Source: Paenibacillus nanensis
GTDB lineage: Bacteria; Bacillota; Bacilli; Paenibacillales; Paenibacillaceae
Reading direction: 5' to 3'
Assembly (NCBI RefSeq): GCF_003583765.1
Contig: NZ_QXQA01000004.1
Span: 62,001-126,000, forward strand
DNA length: 64,000 bases
The notes beneath the pieces were generated by a model, which was given only the letters and a program-made list of their open reading frames with translations, was not told the origin of the DNA and ran no database searches. Made by a program: the position numbers and the translations under genes. Below are positions 26,756 to 35,703 of this stretch, piece after piece; within the stretch, counting starts at the first letter, position 1; each line of letters opens with the position of its first letter.

Positions 26756-26784
26756 GTCATATTTGGACAGTCCGAACATAAGCT
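26756..26784 (+). promoter_or_regulatory. Sigma-E-type promoter of spoIVA
   Basis: GTCATATT (26756-26763), 13 bases, CATAAGCT (26777-26784). This fits the sigma-E consensus (ATATT, then CATA-type -10). spoIVA is sigma-E dependent in B. subtilis. The distance to the GTG start is about 100 bases. Confidence 0.65.
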
Positions 26785-26883
26785 ATTACTAGTCCAAAAA
26801 GCATGTACGAGTTGCGTCGCTGGCCTGCCCTCTTGTCCGGTGGATGGCGGCGAACCGGAAAATCAATTGGGAGGGGATATTCA

Positions 26884-28362
26884 GTGGAGAAAGTAGACAT
26901 TTTCAAGGACATTGCCGAACGTACCGGCGGGGATATTTACCTCGGGGTTGTTGGGGCGGTCCGGACGGGCAAATCAACATTTATTAAACGGTTTATGGAA
27001 ACGGTCGTACTTCCCAACATTACGAGCGAGTCGGACCGGGTCAGAGCCGTAGATGAGCTTCCTCAAAGCGCCGCAGGCAAAACGATTATGACAACGGAGC
27101 CCAAATTCGTGCCGAATCAGGCGGTTCAGCTCAAAGTCGCGGAAGGGCTTGAAGTAAATGTAAGATTGGTAGATTGCGTAGGCTATGCGGTCGAAGGGGC
27201 AAAGGGCTATGAGGATGAGAACGGTCCGCGCATGATCACGACGCCTTGGTTCGATGAACCGATTCCTTTCCAGGAAGCGGCTGAAATCGGCACTCGCAAG
27301 GTTATCCAGGAGCATTCCACGCTTGGCGTCGTTGTGACGACGGACGGCTCGATCGCTGAAATTCCGAGAAGCTCTTACGTCGTTGCGGAGGAGAGAGTCG
27401 TCGAGGAGCTGAAAGAGGTCGGTAAGCCGTTCGTGCTGATCATCAACTCGACGCGTCCGAAAAGCGAGGAAACCCAGCAGCTACGCAGCGAGCTGCAAGC
27501 GAAATACGACATTCCCGTCATCGCCTTAAGCGTAGCGACGATGGGTGAGGAAGAAGGCACGGCTGTGCTTCGCGAGGTGCTCTACGAGTTCCCCGTCCAC
27601 GAGGTCAACGTTAATCTTCCAAGCTGGGTCATGGTGCTGAACGATAACCACTGGCTGCGCAGTAACTACGAAAATTCCGTGAGAGACACGGTTAAGGATA
27701 TTCGCCGTCTAAGAGACGTAGAGAGAGTCGTTCAGCAGTTCATGGACTACGACTTTATCGCGAGAGCAGGACTTAGCGGCATGAATATGGGGCAAGGCGT
27801 AGCCGAGATTGATCTCTACGCTCCAGATGAGCTGTATGACCGCATTTTGATGGAAGTCGTCGGCGTCGAAATTAGAGGGAAGGACCATTTGCTGCAGCTC
27901 ATGCAGGACTTCTCGCACGCGAAGCGTGAATATGACCGTTTCGCGGAAGCGCTTGAAATGGTTAAGACGACGGGCTACGGCATCGCGGCGCCTTCGCTGG
28001 CTGAGATGATGCTCGATGAGCCTGAGCTGATCCGTCAAGGCTCGCGGTTCGGCGTAAGGCTGAAAGCGACCGCGCCATCCATTCATATGATCCGGGTCGA
28101 CGTCGAATCCGAATTCGCCCCGATCATCGGCACCGAAAAGCAAAGCGAAGAGCTGGTGCGTTACTTAATGCAGGACTTCGAGAACGATCCGATAAAAATT
28201 TGGGAGTCCGACATTTTTGGCCGCTCCCTGCATTCCATCGTGAGAGAAGGCATTCAAGGCAAAATCGCCATGATGCCGGACAACGCGCGCTACAAGCTGC
28301 AGGAAACGCTTGGCCGTATCATCAACGAAGGCTCTGGCGGATTAATCGCTATTATCCTATAA
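26884..28362 (+). CDS. spoIVA: Spore coat morphogenetic ATPase SpoIVA
   Basis: 492 residues, the same length as B. subtilis SpoIVA. The GTG start is seven bases after GGGAGGGG; the first residues VEKVDIFKDIAERTGGD match the family closely. The Walker A motif GAVRTGKST and the C-terminal GSGGLIAIIL anchor region are present. It polymerises on the outer forespore membrane to form the coat basement layer. An in-frame upstream extension (to 26803) is not coding by comparison. Confidence 0.97.
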   Translation: MEKVDIFKDIAERTGGDIYLGVVGAVRTGKSTFIKRFMETVVLPNITSESDRVRAVDELPQSAAGKTIMTTEPKFVPNQAVQLKVAEGLEVNVRLVDCVGYAVEGAKGYEDENGPRMITTPWFDEPIPFQEAAEIGTRKVIQEHSTLGVVVTTDGSIAEIPRSSYVVAEERVVEELKEVGKPFVLIINSTRPKSEETQQLRSELQAKYDIPVIALSVATMGEEEGTAVLREVLYEFPVHEVNVNLPSWVMVLNDNHWLRSNYENSVRDTVKDIRRLRDVERVVQQFMDYDFIARAGLSGMNMGQGVAEIDLYAPDELYDRILMEVVGVEIRGKDHLLQLMQDFSHAKREYDRFAEALEMVKTTGYGIAAPSLAEMMLDEPELIRQGSRFGVRLKATAPSIHMIRVDVESEFAPIIGTEKQSEELVRYLMQDFENDPIKIWESDIFGRSLHSIVREGIQGKIAMMPDNARYKLQETLGRIINEGSGGLIAIIL

Positions 28363-28384
28363 CAGCGAAATAAGCAAGAAGCGG

Positions 28385-28427
28385 GGCTGTCTCCAAGATC
28401 TTAACGGATCTTTGAGAGACAGTCTTT
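28385..28427 (+). terminator. Possible weak terminator after spoIVA
   Basis: CTGTCTC-CAAGATC pairs with GATCTTTG-AGAGACAG around TTAACG. Only a broken T run (TCTTT) follows, so it may be a stability hairpin. Confidence 0.5.
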
Positions 28428-28492
28428 GCTGTGCGCATAGGCCGGATTAAGATTAGAAAACCCTATTTTCAGCGTCAAATCAAGGTTTTTAC

Positions 28493-28521
28493 TTGAAATT
28501 GCCTTTGGGCTGTATTACTAT
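28493..28521 (+). promoter_or_regulatory. Predicted sigma-A promoter of hbs
   Basis: TTGAAA (28493-28498), 17-base spacer, TACTAT (28516-28521). The transcript would have a leader of about 190 bases containing the tandem hairpins. Confidence 0.6.
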
Positions 28522-28626
28522 AAGTTTGTTCATCCTAAGAATTAACAATTTTTCACTCGCAATTCGGCTTCGATTGGCAGGTATAGATTTGAAGCTTTCG
28601 GTGAATAAGAGGAATAAGGGTATATG

Positions 28627-28701
28627 ATGCTTACGATGCAAGTTTTGCTCCGCAAAACTTTAAGCGTATGCTTACGATGCAAGTTTTGCTCCGCAAAACT
28701 T
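28627..28701 (+). repeat. Tandem 34-base repeat, each unit a perfect 9-bp hairpin
   Basis: Two identical 34-base units start at 28627 and 28668 (period 41). Each ends in AAGTTTTGC-TCC-GCAAAACTT. The second hairpin ends two bases before the TTAAGGAGGTG ribosome site of hbs. The unit looks like a dispersed chromosomal palindrome captured in the hbs leader. Confidence 0.9.
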
Positions 28702-28717
28702 TTAAGGAGGTGAAACC

Positions 28718-28993
28718 ATGAACAAAACGGATCTGATTGCAAAAGTAGCTGAACTGACTGAACTGTCTAAGAAGGATGCGACGAAAGCAGTTGACGCTGT
28801 ATTCGAAGCGATTTCCGACGCCCTGCAAAACGGCGAGAAAGTACAGCTGGTAGGCTTCGGCAACTTTGAAGTTCGCGAGCGTCAAGCGCGCAAAGGCCGC
28901 AATCCGCAGACGGGCGAAGAAATCGATATCGCTGCCAGCAAGATGCCGGCATTCAAACCAGGCAAATCTCTTAAGGACCTCGTATCCAATTAA
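28718..28993 (+). CDS. hbs: DNA-binding protein HU (HBsu)
   Basis: 91 residues, full length. [31 protein letters not shown] and [11 protein letters not shown] are textbook HU regions; the proline/arginine arm that intercalates DNA is intact. It is a major nucleoid protein. Strong ribosome site AAGGAGGTG seven bases from ATG. Confidence 0.97.
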   Translation: MNKTDLIAKVAELTELSKKDATKAVDAVFEAISDALQNGEKVQLVGFGNFEVRERQARKGRNPQTGEEIDIAASKMPAFKPGKSLKDLVSN

Positions 28994-29008
28994 CGTATAG
29001 GTAGACAG

Positions 29009-29041
29009 ACGCTCGAACGGGACTATGTTTGAGCGTTTTTC
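29009..29041 (+). terminator. Terminator of hbs
   Basis: ACGCTCGAAC pairs with GTTTGAGCGT (one G-U), eight-base loop, five T. Confidence 0.88.
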
Positions 29042-29073
29042 TTTTGTGGGCGGAATACGCCCCGCATTAGGCG

Positions 29074-29102
29074 TTGCACATTATTTGGACTTCCACTATA
29101 AT
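29074..29102 (+). promoter_or_regulatory. Sigma-A promoter of mtrB
   Basis: TTGCAC (29074-29079), 17 bases, TATAAT (29097-29102). Confidence 0.75.
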
Positions 29103-29143
29103 TCACATGGATGGCTAGGAATGACGAATGCGGAGGGATCACC

Positions 29144-29365
29144 ATGGAGCCTACGACTGGCGATTATATTGTAGTGAAGGCGAAGGATCAAGGCGTGCAG
29201 GTTATTGGACTCACGCGCGGTCACGATACCCGGTTTCACCACACGGAGAAGCTTGATAAAAACGAAGTGCTGATCTGTCAATTTACCGATCACACATCGG
29301 CGATCAAAATACGGGGTAAAGCGATAGTGATGACGAAATTCGGCACCGTGGAAACCGATCAATAG
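29144..29365 (+). CDS. mtrB: Tryptophan RNA-binding attenuation protein TRAP
   Basis: 73 residues from ATG 29144 (GGAGGG upstream). [19 protein letters not shown] and [11 protein letters not shown] match TRAP; the RNA-binding Lys and Arg residues known in B. subtilis (K37, K56, R58) correspond to K36, K55 and R57. The 11-subunit ring binds tryptophan and then NAG repeats in trp leaders. Its target is visible at 39634-39690 in this window. No anti-TRAP gene is seen here. Confidence 0.96.
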   Translation: MEPTTGDYIVVKAKDQGVQVIGLTRGHDTRFHHTEKLDKNEVLICQFTDHTSAIKIRGKAIVMTKFGTVETDQ

Positions 29366-29375
29366 GATAGAAATC

Positions 29376-29402
29376 AAAGCAGGCCTGCGCCTGCTTTTTT
29401 TT
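29376..29402 (+). terminator. Terminator of mtrB
   Basis: AGCAGGC-CTGC-GCCTGCT with eight T. Confidence 0.92.
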
Positions 29403-29582
29403 ATGGTTGTGCATGCGCACGGAAAGGAATCAATTGCCCCGCAAAACTCCAGCCCTTCCGAATAATCAATCGGTTGTCCTCGTACAATGTTGTATAAGCC
29501 CTATTCGGAATGAGTCCGTCAGGGAATGAACAAACTTGAAAGAGGATTGGAAAACATTTGGAGATGGACGGAGGTGCTAACA

Positions 29583-30155
29583 ATGCGAATGGGCACAGCG
29601 CTGCTCACCGCTTGCGCCGTGACTTTGGTTATGACGCTGGGTATTGCTTGGCTGCCAAAGGCCATGCTGGATCACGAAAGCAATGATCGAGGGATTCCCG
29701 TCTTCAACGGAACGCCTGTCGTTCATTTAACGAACGGAAATATTGTGGACGCTTTGCTTAGCGTGCCGCTTCATGAGAGATTAGGACGGGTGGAATGGAG
29801 AAACTCCGTATTGTCGTTCGATCTGCTGGTGCCAAGCGACGGCGGCAGGCCCGCCGCCTGGTTTGACGATGTCGAGCAGCTTGTGCGCGTATCCTATCTG
29901 CAGTTCGATAATGTGAATCGGCTGCTCATCCGCATTGTCGAGCAAGACGGAGAACGCAAGCGGCTTCTTGCCGCTGTTGATGTGCGGGCGAATGATGCTT
30001 GGCTGAACGATCCGTCCGGCTCGATTTCGTTCTCGGACCCCGTCCATGACGAGTCCTGGCGCAAGCGTCTTCGGCTTAGCTTTACGACGGCTTGGATCGA
30101 AAGGTTCGGTGTTCCGGCTGGTTATTCGACCCATTCTGGCGGCGGGACTCAATAG
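29583..30155 (+). CDS. Exported or membrane-anchored protein, unknown
   Basis: 190 residues from ATG 29583, which has GGAGGTG six bases upstream; an ATG at 29526 extends the frame but has no good ribosome site. One N-terminal hydrophobic stretch (about 5-26) and a soluble extracytoplasmic domain with several beta-like segments (SVLSFDLLVP, VSYLQFDNVNRLLIRIV). Its layout resembles GerMN-type or substrate-binding small domains, but no motif decides. It lies between mtrB and hepS. Confidence 0.65.
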   Translation: MRMGTALLTACAVTLVMTLGIAWLPKAMLDHESNDRGIPVFNGTPVVHLTNGNIVDALLSVPLHERLGRVEWRNSVLSFDLLVPSDGGRPAAWFDDVEQLVRVSYLQFDNVNRLLIRIVEQDGERKRLLAAVDVRANDAWLNDPSGSISFSDPVHDESWRKRLRLSFTTAWIERFGVPAGYSTHSGGGTQ

Positions 30156-30209
30156 AAGTTGCAATTTCTTGAACATCCAAGGCTGTCGTATGCTCTGCGC
30201 CTAAAGTTG

Positions 30210-30218
30210 TGCTATAAT
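30210..30218 (+). promoter_or_regulatory. Extended -10 promoter of the hepS operon
   Basis: GTGCTATAAT gives a strong extended -10, without a clear -35. It lies about 55 bases before the hepS start. Confidence 0.5.
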
Positions 30219-30272
30219 AGTTTAGATTATGACACGAATGTGGTCTGCTACATATGTTCGGAGGCTTCTACC

Positions 30273-31142
30273 ATGACAATATACCGGATTTCAGATATGA
30301 CCCGACAGTATGCAAAGCATGATATGATCGAGACGCATACTGAGCTGCCTCCCCTGGCGGAACCGAGAGCCCGTATGCTGTATGCGGTCCTGAGCGAACA
30401 AAGGTCGTCCCGCGAGCAAAGCGAGCTGTATACGCTTGTTGTGTCGCTCGTTCAACTAGGTATGGACACGCATGATTTGATTGACACGGATACGGCGCAG
30501 CGTTCGGAGCGCGAAATGCGGTCCAGGCAGCTTAAGGTGCTGGCAGGCGATTTTTTCAGCGCTCGTTTCTACCAATTGCTCGCCAATGCCGGGCAGATCG
30601 ATATGATTACCAAAATCAGCAACGCCGTATGCGAAGTGAACAAGCTGAAAGTAAACCTATACACGCGAATGAGGGGGCTCAAGCTGTCGGCGGAGGATTA
30701 TTTCGGATTCGCCGTACAGCTTCGAAGTGAGCTGTTCCAGCACTTTGCATCGCTTCTTGAAGGCGCCGTTTCAAGAGTGTGGCCAGAGCTGCTGAGCAGC
30801 ATAAGCCGCTGCGAGGTTGTTCTGGATGAGCTCGAGCGCAGCGAAAGCGGGCAGCGCTTCGAGAAGAGCTGGGCTTATTGGCATTGCCTTCAGGTTGGCA
30901 ATGAGGAGGAACGCCATCTGCTCGCGTCCAATCAGTTGGAGAGCGGCTTCATCCAGGCGTTAATTCAAAAGTACGATGTCCGCAGTTTGCTGACAGTGAA
31001 GCTGAAGCAAGCTGTAGAATCCGTAAGGACGGCTGCCGCCAAGCTGGAATCGGACAAGCTGGCGGGCGAGCTGGCGGGCATCGCGGACAGCTTGCTTGGC
31101 AAGCTCAATTGCGGCATGCCTGCGCTTAACGAGACGAGGTGA
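30273..31142 (+). CDS. hepS: Heptaprenyl diphosphate synthase component I
   Basis: 289 residues, ATG after GGAGG. Mostly helical; [19 protein letters not shown] is the recognisable HepS-family core, where a DxxxxD-like substrate contact lies. It is the small, non-catalytic subunit that sets chain length with HepT (coded four genes later). Together they make the C35 side chain of menaquinone-7. Operon: hepS-menG-ubiA-ubiX-mqnA-hepT. Confidence 0.85.
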   Translation: MTIYRISDMTRQYAKHDMIETHTELPPLAEPRARMLYAVLSEQRSSREQSELYTLVVSLVQLGMDTHDLIDTDTAQRSEREMRSRQLKVLAGDFFSARFYQLLANAGQIDMITKISNAVCEVNKLKVNLYTRMRGLKLSAEDYFGFAVQLRSELFQHFASLLEGAVSRVWPELLSSISRCEVVLDELERSESGQRFEKSWAYWHCLQVGNEEERHLLASNQLESGFIQALIQKYDVRSLLTVKLKQAVESVRTAAAKLESDKLAGELAGIADSLLGKLNCGMPALNETR

Positions 31143-31149
31143 CTGGAAA

Positions 31150-31863
31150 GTGAACAACACAGATTCGAAAAGCCATGTGCATGCGCTGTTCGAGACGATC
31201 GCACCGAAATACGATTTTATGAACGACGTGATCAGCTTTCGAAGGCATAAAGCTTGGCGCAAATATACGATGAAGCGAATGAACGTTCAGCCCGGCCAGA
31301 ACGCGCTTGATATTTGCTGCGGCACCTGCGACTGGACGATTGACTTAGCGAAAGCGAGCGGCACTGGCCGTATCGTCGGCCTAGACTTCAGTCAAAACAT
31401 GCTGGATGTCGGAGCCGAGAAGATTAAGCGGGTTGGCCTGAGCGAGCAAATCCAGCTTGTGCAGGGAAACGCGATGAGCCTGCCGTTTGAGGATAACAGC
31501 TTCGACTATGTGACGATCGGATTCGGTCTTCGCAACGTACCGGACTATTTGCAAGTGCTGCGTGAGATGCGGCGGGTATTAAAGCCGGGTGGCAAGGTGG
31601 TTTGCCTGGAGCTTTCCAAGCCGACCTGGCAGCCATTCAAAGGTATTTATTATCTTTATTTTGAACGTATAATGCCGTTGTTCGGCAAGCTGCTGGCAGG
31701 CCGTTTTAAAGAATATCAGTGGCTGCCGGATTCGCTGAAGCTGTTCCCTGATTCCAAGGGCTTGACGGAGCTGTTCCGCGAAGCGGGGATTACGGGTGTG
31801 GACGTGCGTCTCTTCTTTGGCGGCATCGCCGCGCTCCATATGGGTACGAAGGGACAAGGGTGA
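31150..31863 (+). CDS. menG: Demethylmenaquinone methyltransferase MenG (UbiE)
   Basis: 237 residues, GTG start nine bases after GAGGTG. The SAM motif [10 protein letters not shown], then GLDFSQNML, and the family signature [24 protein letters not shown] are present. It methylates demethylmenaquinone, the last step of both the classical and futalosine pathways. The fourth Gly of the SAM loop is Cys; B. subtilis has Ala there, so the position is free to vary. Confidence 0.94.
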   Translation: MNNTDSKSHVHALFETIAPKYDFMNDVISFRRHKAWRKYTMKRMNVQPGQNALDICCGTCDWTIDLAKASGTGRIVGLDFSQNMLDVGAEKIKRVGLSEQIQLVQGNAMSLPFEDNSFDYVTIGFGLRNVPDYLQVLREMRRVLKPGGKVVCLELSKPTWQPFKGIYYLYFERIMPLFGKLLAGRFKEYQWLPDSLKLFPDSKGLTELFREAGITGVDVRLFFGGIAALHMGTKGQG

Positions 31864-31869
31864 GACATC

Positions 31870-32745
31870 ATGATTCGTAAATTGCGCATTATTTTGGAAA
31901 TGATTAAATTTGAACATACCGTGTTTGCGCTTCCTTTCGCGTATATGGGGGCGCTGCTCGGCGCTTTGGTCATGGAGGACAGGCTTCCTTCGTGGGCGGA
32001 GATCGGCTGGATCTCGCTTGCGATGTTCGGAGCGAGAAGCGCGGCGATGAGCTTGAATCGCGTGATCGACAAAGCGATCGACCTGCGCAATCCGCGCACG
32101 AAGAACCGCGCGCTTCCTGCAGGACTGCTCAAGTCGGCGGAGGTGCTGCTCTTTATCGTCGTGTCGTTCGGCTTGCTGATCCTGGCGGCTGCGAATCTCG
32201 ATCCGATCACCATGAAATTAATGCCTATAGCGGTCTTTTTTCTTGTTATTTATTCCTACACCAAACGTTTTACATGGCTTTGCCATATTGTGCTCGGTCT
32301 TACAATCGCGCTGTCGCCCCTTGGCGCTTGGGTAGCCGTAACGGGTCAGTTTGACGCCGTCGCTTGGCTCTTATACGGCACCGTCGCGCTTTGGATTGCG
32401 GGTTTTGATATTATTTACGCGACACAGGATTTCGAATACGACCGTAACGCAGGTTTGTACTCGATTCCGGCTCGGTTCGGGATCGCGGGCGCGCTCTGGA
32501 TCGCCCGTTCGCTGCATATTATAACGGCGGTTGGTTTCGTCGCATTATTTTGGATGACGCAGCTCAGCTGGCTCTATTTGTTCGGCGCGCTGCTTTCCAT
32601 CGCGCTTCTGTTCTATCAGCACTATTTGGTGAAGCCAACAGACCTGTCGCGTGTACAGACGGCCTTCTTCGGTATGAACGGCACGCTTAGCGTCGTCTTG
32701 TTTTTGTTCACAATCGCGGATTTGGCGGTGCTGAGTCAATGGTAG
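31870..32745 (+). CDS. mqnP: UbiA-family prenyltransferase, probably MqnP
   Basis: 291 residues with eight or so helices. Aspartate-rich motif 1 is NRVIDKAID (in place of NDxxDxxxD) and motif 2 is DFEYDRNAG. It should attach the polyprenyl chain to an aromatic acid. The pairing with ubiX and mqnA shows it acts in the futalosine menaquinone route, hence MqnP rather than ubiquinone UbiA. The gene symbol rests on context. Confidence 0.82.
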   Translation: MIRKLRIILEMIKFEHTVFALPFAYMGALLGALVMEDRLPSWAEIGWISLAMFGARSAAMSLNRVIDKAIDLRNPRTKNRALPAGLLKSAEVLLFIVVSFGLLILAAANLDPITMKLMPIAVFFLVIYSYTKRFTWLCHIVLGLTIALSPLGAWVAVTGQFDAVAWLLYGTVALWIAGFDIIYATQDFEYDRNAGLYSIPARFGIAGALWIARSLHIITAVGFVALFWMTQLSWLYLFGALLSIALLFYQHYLVKPTDLSRVQTAFFGMNGTLSVVLFLFTIADLAVLSQW

Positions 32746-33404
32746 CCATCAGAAATCAGGAGTCCGCCGCTTCAGCAAACCGTTGGATTGTCGGCATTAC
32801 CGGGGCAAGCGGCTCAATCTATGGCGTGCGGCTTATAGAAGAGCTGCTCAAGCAGCGCTATGAGGTGCATTTGGTTGTGACCGAGGCGGGCTGGCGCGTG
32901 CTGAAGGAAGAGCTCGGATGGGAAACGACTCGCAGAGCTGAAGCAGTAGAGAAAGCTTTTTGCGCGAATCCGACTCATGGCAGGCTTATTTTTCATCCAA
33001 ATGGAGATATCGGCGCTTCCATTGCCAGCGGTTCCTTCCGCGTGCAAGGGATGATTATTATGCCGTGCTCCATGGGGACGCTCTCGTCGATCGCGCATGG
33101 GGCCTCGAACAATCTGATGACCCGCGCCGCGGACGTCATGCTGAAGGAAGGGCGCAAGCTTCTTATTGTGCCGCGGGAAACTCCGCTGCATGCGATTCAT
33201 TTGGAGAATATGCTCACGCTCGCAAGACTTGGTGTTCGGATTGTGCCGGCGATGCCGGCGTTCTATTATAAGCCTCAGTCGATGGATGAGATGGTAAATT
33301 TCCTTGTGGGCAAAGTACTAGACAACGCAGATATTGATCATGATTTGTACAGAAGATGGGGAGATGAGCAGAATGGGCAATCTTCGCCCGATCACCATCG
33401 GTGA
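32739..33404 (+). CDS. ubiX: UbiX-type flavin prenyltransferase
   Basis: 221 residues; the ATG overlaps the upstream stop by seven bases. GITGASGSIYGVRL is the FMN-binding loop; PCSMGTLSSIAHG and VPRETPLHAIHL are typical. It makes prenylated FMN for a UbiD-type decarboxylase; the decarboxylase itself (MqnL-type) is not in this window. It overlaps mqnA by 32 bases. Confidence 0.9.
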   Translation: MVAIRNQESAASANRWIVGITGASGSIYGVRLIEELLKQRYEVHLVVTEAGWRVLKEELGWETTRRAEAVEKAFCANPTHGRLIFHPNGDIGASIASGSFRVQGMIIMPCSMGTLSSIAHGASNNLMTRAADVMLKEGRKLLIVPRETPLHAIHLENMLTLARLGVRIVPAMPAFYYKPQSMDEMVNFLVGKVLDNADIDHDLYRRWGDEQNGQSSPDHHR

Positions 33405-34233
33405 AATTGATTACGCTAACGCCTGGCCGCTATTTAAAGGCTTTGAGCGGCACGCCGGAGACCTGGATTACGAAATGATCGCCCGGGTGCCGGCCGAGCT
33501 TAACCGGATGCTGAGCGCGGGAGAGCTTGATGTATCCGCTATATCGTCCTTCTCCTACGGACAATTTTGCAAGGATTATGTCTTATTGCCAGGGCTTTCG
33601 GTCGGTTCCGTCGGCCGTGTTCATTCCATCTTGCTTTTTATGAAAGAGCCGTTGGCGAAGAAGAAGCCCGAACGCGTCGCAGTAACGACAACATCCGCAA
33701 CCTCGGTCAATTTATTAAAGATTATTATGGCGATGCGCTTCGAATGCGAGCCGGAATATGTGCCGGCGGCGCCAAATTTGCAGGACATGCTGAAGGATGC
33801 GGACGCCGCGCTGTTAATCGGCGATCCGGCGATTACGGCGTCGTGGAATTGCGCAGGTCTGCATGTCATGGATCTCGGTGAGGTATGGCATGAGTGGACA
33901 GGGCTAGGCATGACGTATGCGGTCGTCGCCGCGCGCCGGTCCGCGGCTGCAGAACAAGGCGAAGCGCTCCGCGCCGTGTATCAAGGGCTGCATGATTCGA
34001 AGGAGGAGCTTCTTCGGCATCCTGAACCGTTGATTACGCGGGCCTGCGGATTGCTTGGAGGCGAAGCCGAATATTGGAGAACGTATTTCCGTTCGCTCCA
34101 ATATGATTTTAGCGGCAAGCTGCAAGAGGGACTGGCCCTTTATTTCCGATACGCCAAAGAGCTGCAGCTGCTCTATCATCATGTCGAGTTGACGTTTTAT
34201 GAAGAACAATCCCCCCAAAAGGTGAAGGAATGA
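33373..34233 (+). CDS. mqnA: Chorismate dehydratase MqnA
   Basis: 286 residues from ATG 33373, nine bases after GGGGAG and inside the end of ubiX. IGEIDYANAWPLF, VPAELNRMLSAGELDVSAIS and LLIGDPA are MqnA-type substrate-binding segments of a periplasmic-binding-like fold. It removes water from chorismate to make 3-enolpyruvylbenzoate, the first step of the futalosine menaquinone pathway. Chorismate is made by AroC, coded 3 kb downstream. Confidence 0.9.
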   Translation: MGNLRPITIGEIDYANAWPLFKGFERHAGDLDYEMIARVPAELNRMLSAGELDVSAISSFSYGQFCKDYVLLPGLSVGSVGRVHSILLFMKEPLAKKKPERVAVTTTSATSVNLLKIIMAMRFECEPEYVPAAPNLQDMLKDADAALLIGDPAITASWNCAGLHVMDLGEVWHEWTGLGMTYAVVAARRSAAAEQGEALRAVYQGLHDSKEELLRHPEPLITRACGLLGGEAEYWRTYFRSLQYDFSGKLQEGLALYFRYAKELQLLYHHVELTFYEEQSPQKVKE

Positions 34234-35204
34234 AACTATTAGACTTGTATGCAAAGATGAAGGGCGAATTGAATCAAATCGAACAGGAGCTCGAGCGCAG
34301 CGTATCCGACGATCACGCGCTTCTAAGAGACGCTTCTACTCATCTGCTCAAAGCGGGCGGGAAACGGCTCCGTCCCGTAATCGTCCTTTTGGCGGGCAAA
34401 TTCGGAGAGTACAATCTCGACTTGCTGAAGAAAGTCGCGGTTCCGCTGGAGCTCATCCATATGGCGTCGCTCGTCCATGACGACGTGATCGACGACGCCG
34501 AGACGAGACGCGGACAACTGACGGTGAAGTCGAAATGGGATAACCGGATCGCGATGTACACCGGGGATTACATACACGGCAAGGCGCTTTCGATTGCGAC
34601 ACAATTGCCTAATCCGCTTATTCATCAAATCCTATCGAAATCCTTGGTTCAAATGTGTATCGGCGAAATGGAGCAGATCCGCGACTTCTTTAATACGGAG
34701 CAGTCGGTGCGCAACTACCTGCTGCGCATCCGCAGGAAGACGGCGCTTCTTATCGCGATCAGCTGCCAGCTTGGCGCTGTAGCGGCGAACGCAGACCGCG
34801 TTACGGCAAACCGGCTGTACCGGTACGGCTATAACGTCGGCATGGCGTTTCAAATCCGCGACGATTTGCTGGATTTGTACGGTACCGAGAAGCAAATCGG
34901 CAAACCGCCGGGCTCGGACATTAGACAAGGCAACATTACGCTGCCGGTTATTCTGGCGTTACGGGATACGAACATAAGAGGGCAACTGCTTCAAGAGATT
35001 GAAGCGATTCGCAAGGCTGAAGGCTTCCCGGACACGAAGAGGGCTATAGCGCTTATCCGCGAAAGCAAAGGCGGCAACCTTGCGGATGAGATGGCAAGCC
35101 GTTACATACAAAAAGCTTTGCGCGCCATAGAAGGATTGCCGGACATCGCGGCGAAAAAGAATTTGATCGATATTGCGCATTTTGTGAATAAGCGCAACTA
35201 TTAA
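34230..35204 (+). CDS. hepT: Heptaprenyl diphosphate synthase component II
   Basis: 324 residues. The start is in an ATGA overlap with mqnA. The first aspartate-rich motif is [13 protein letters not shown], the second DDLLD; GGKRLRP binds isopentenyl diphosphate. It is the catalytic subunit partnered with HepS. Confidence 0.94.
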   Translation: MKLLDLYAKMKGELNQIEQELERSVSDDHALLRDASTHLLKAGGKRLRPVIVLLAGKFGEYNLDLLKKVAVPLELIHMASLVHDDVIDDAETRRGQLTVKSKWDNRIAMYTGDYIHGKALSIATQLPNPLIHQILSKSLVQMCIGEMEQIRDFFNTEQSVRNYLLRIRRKTALLIAISCQLGAVAANADRVTANRLYRYGYNVGMAFQIRDDLLDLYGTEKQIGKPPGSDIRQGNITLPVILALRDTNIRGQLLQEIEAIRKAEGFPDTKRAIALIRESKGGNLADEMASRYIQKALRAIEGLPDIAAKKNLIDIAHFVNKRNY

Positions 35205-35229
35205 CGATGTGCTGAAGGGATGGTTACCT

Positions 35230-35673
35230 ATGGAAAGAACGTTTCTGATGATTAAGCCTGACGGCGTACAACGCGGACTGATCGGCGAGATCGTGTCGCG
35301 CTTTGAGAGAAAAGGACTGCAACTGCAAGCCGCCAAGTTCATGCAGATTTCGCGGGAACGGGCAGAAATCCACTACGCGGATCATAAGGGCAAGCCATTC
35401 TACGAGCCTTTGCTGGAATTTATTACGTCGGGTCCGGTATTTGCCATGGTGTGGAGCGGGGACAACGTAATCGCGCTGACACGGGCGATGATCGGCAAGA
35501 CGGACGCGATCGACGCGGCGCCGGGCACGATCCGTTCGGACTTCGCCGTCCATACCAACTTTAACTTGATTCACGGCTCCGATTCCGCGGCAAGCGCGGA
35601 ACGCGAGATCGGCATTTTCTTTTCTCCGGAAGAGCTGGTCGATTACGAGCATACGATTCAGCGCTGGGTATAA
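35230..35673 (+). CDS. ndk: Nucleoside diphosphate kinase
   Basis: 147 residues from ATG 35230. [13 protein letters not shown] and NLIHGSD with the phospho-accepting histidine. It balances NTP pools. The gene sits between hepT and cheR, as in B. subtilis. Confidence 0.95.
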   Translation: MERTFLMIKPDGVQRGLIGEIVSRFERKGLQLQAAKFMQISRERAEIHYADHKGKPFYEPLLEFITSGPVFAMVWSGDNVIALTRAMIGKTDAIDAAPGTIRSDFAVHTNFNLIHGSDSAASAEREIGIFFSPEELVDYEHTIQRWV

Positions 35674-35703
35674 AGGCACAGCAGAACATCATGGAGGCCG
35701 CTC

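Noticed and set aside
26803..26883. In-frame N-terminal extension of SpoIVA
   Set aside because: It contains the spoIVA ribosome site, and the 492-residue form matches the family exactly.
28385..28427. Strong terminator for spoIVA
   Set aside because: The stem is good, but only a broken T run follows; kept as a weak candidate.
29526..29582. Longer start for the exported protein at 29583
   Set aside because: The strong GGAGGTG site lies inside this stretch and serves ATG 29583; the longer N-terminus hides the export segment.
31318..31335. Cys in the SAM loop of MenG (CCGTCDW) as a damaging change
   Set aside because: B. subtilis MenG has Ala at that position, so it tolerates variation.
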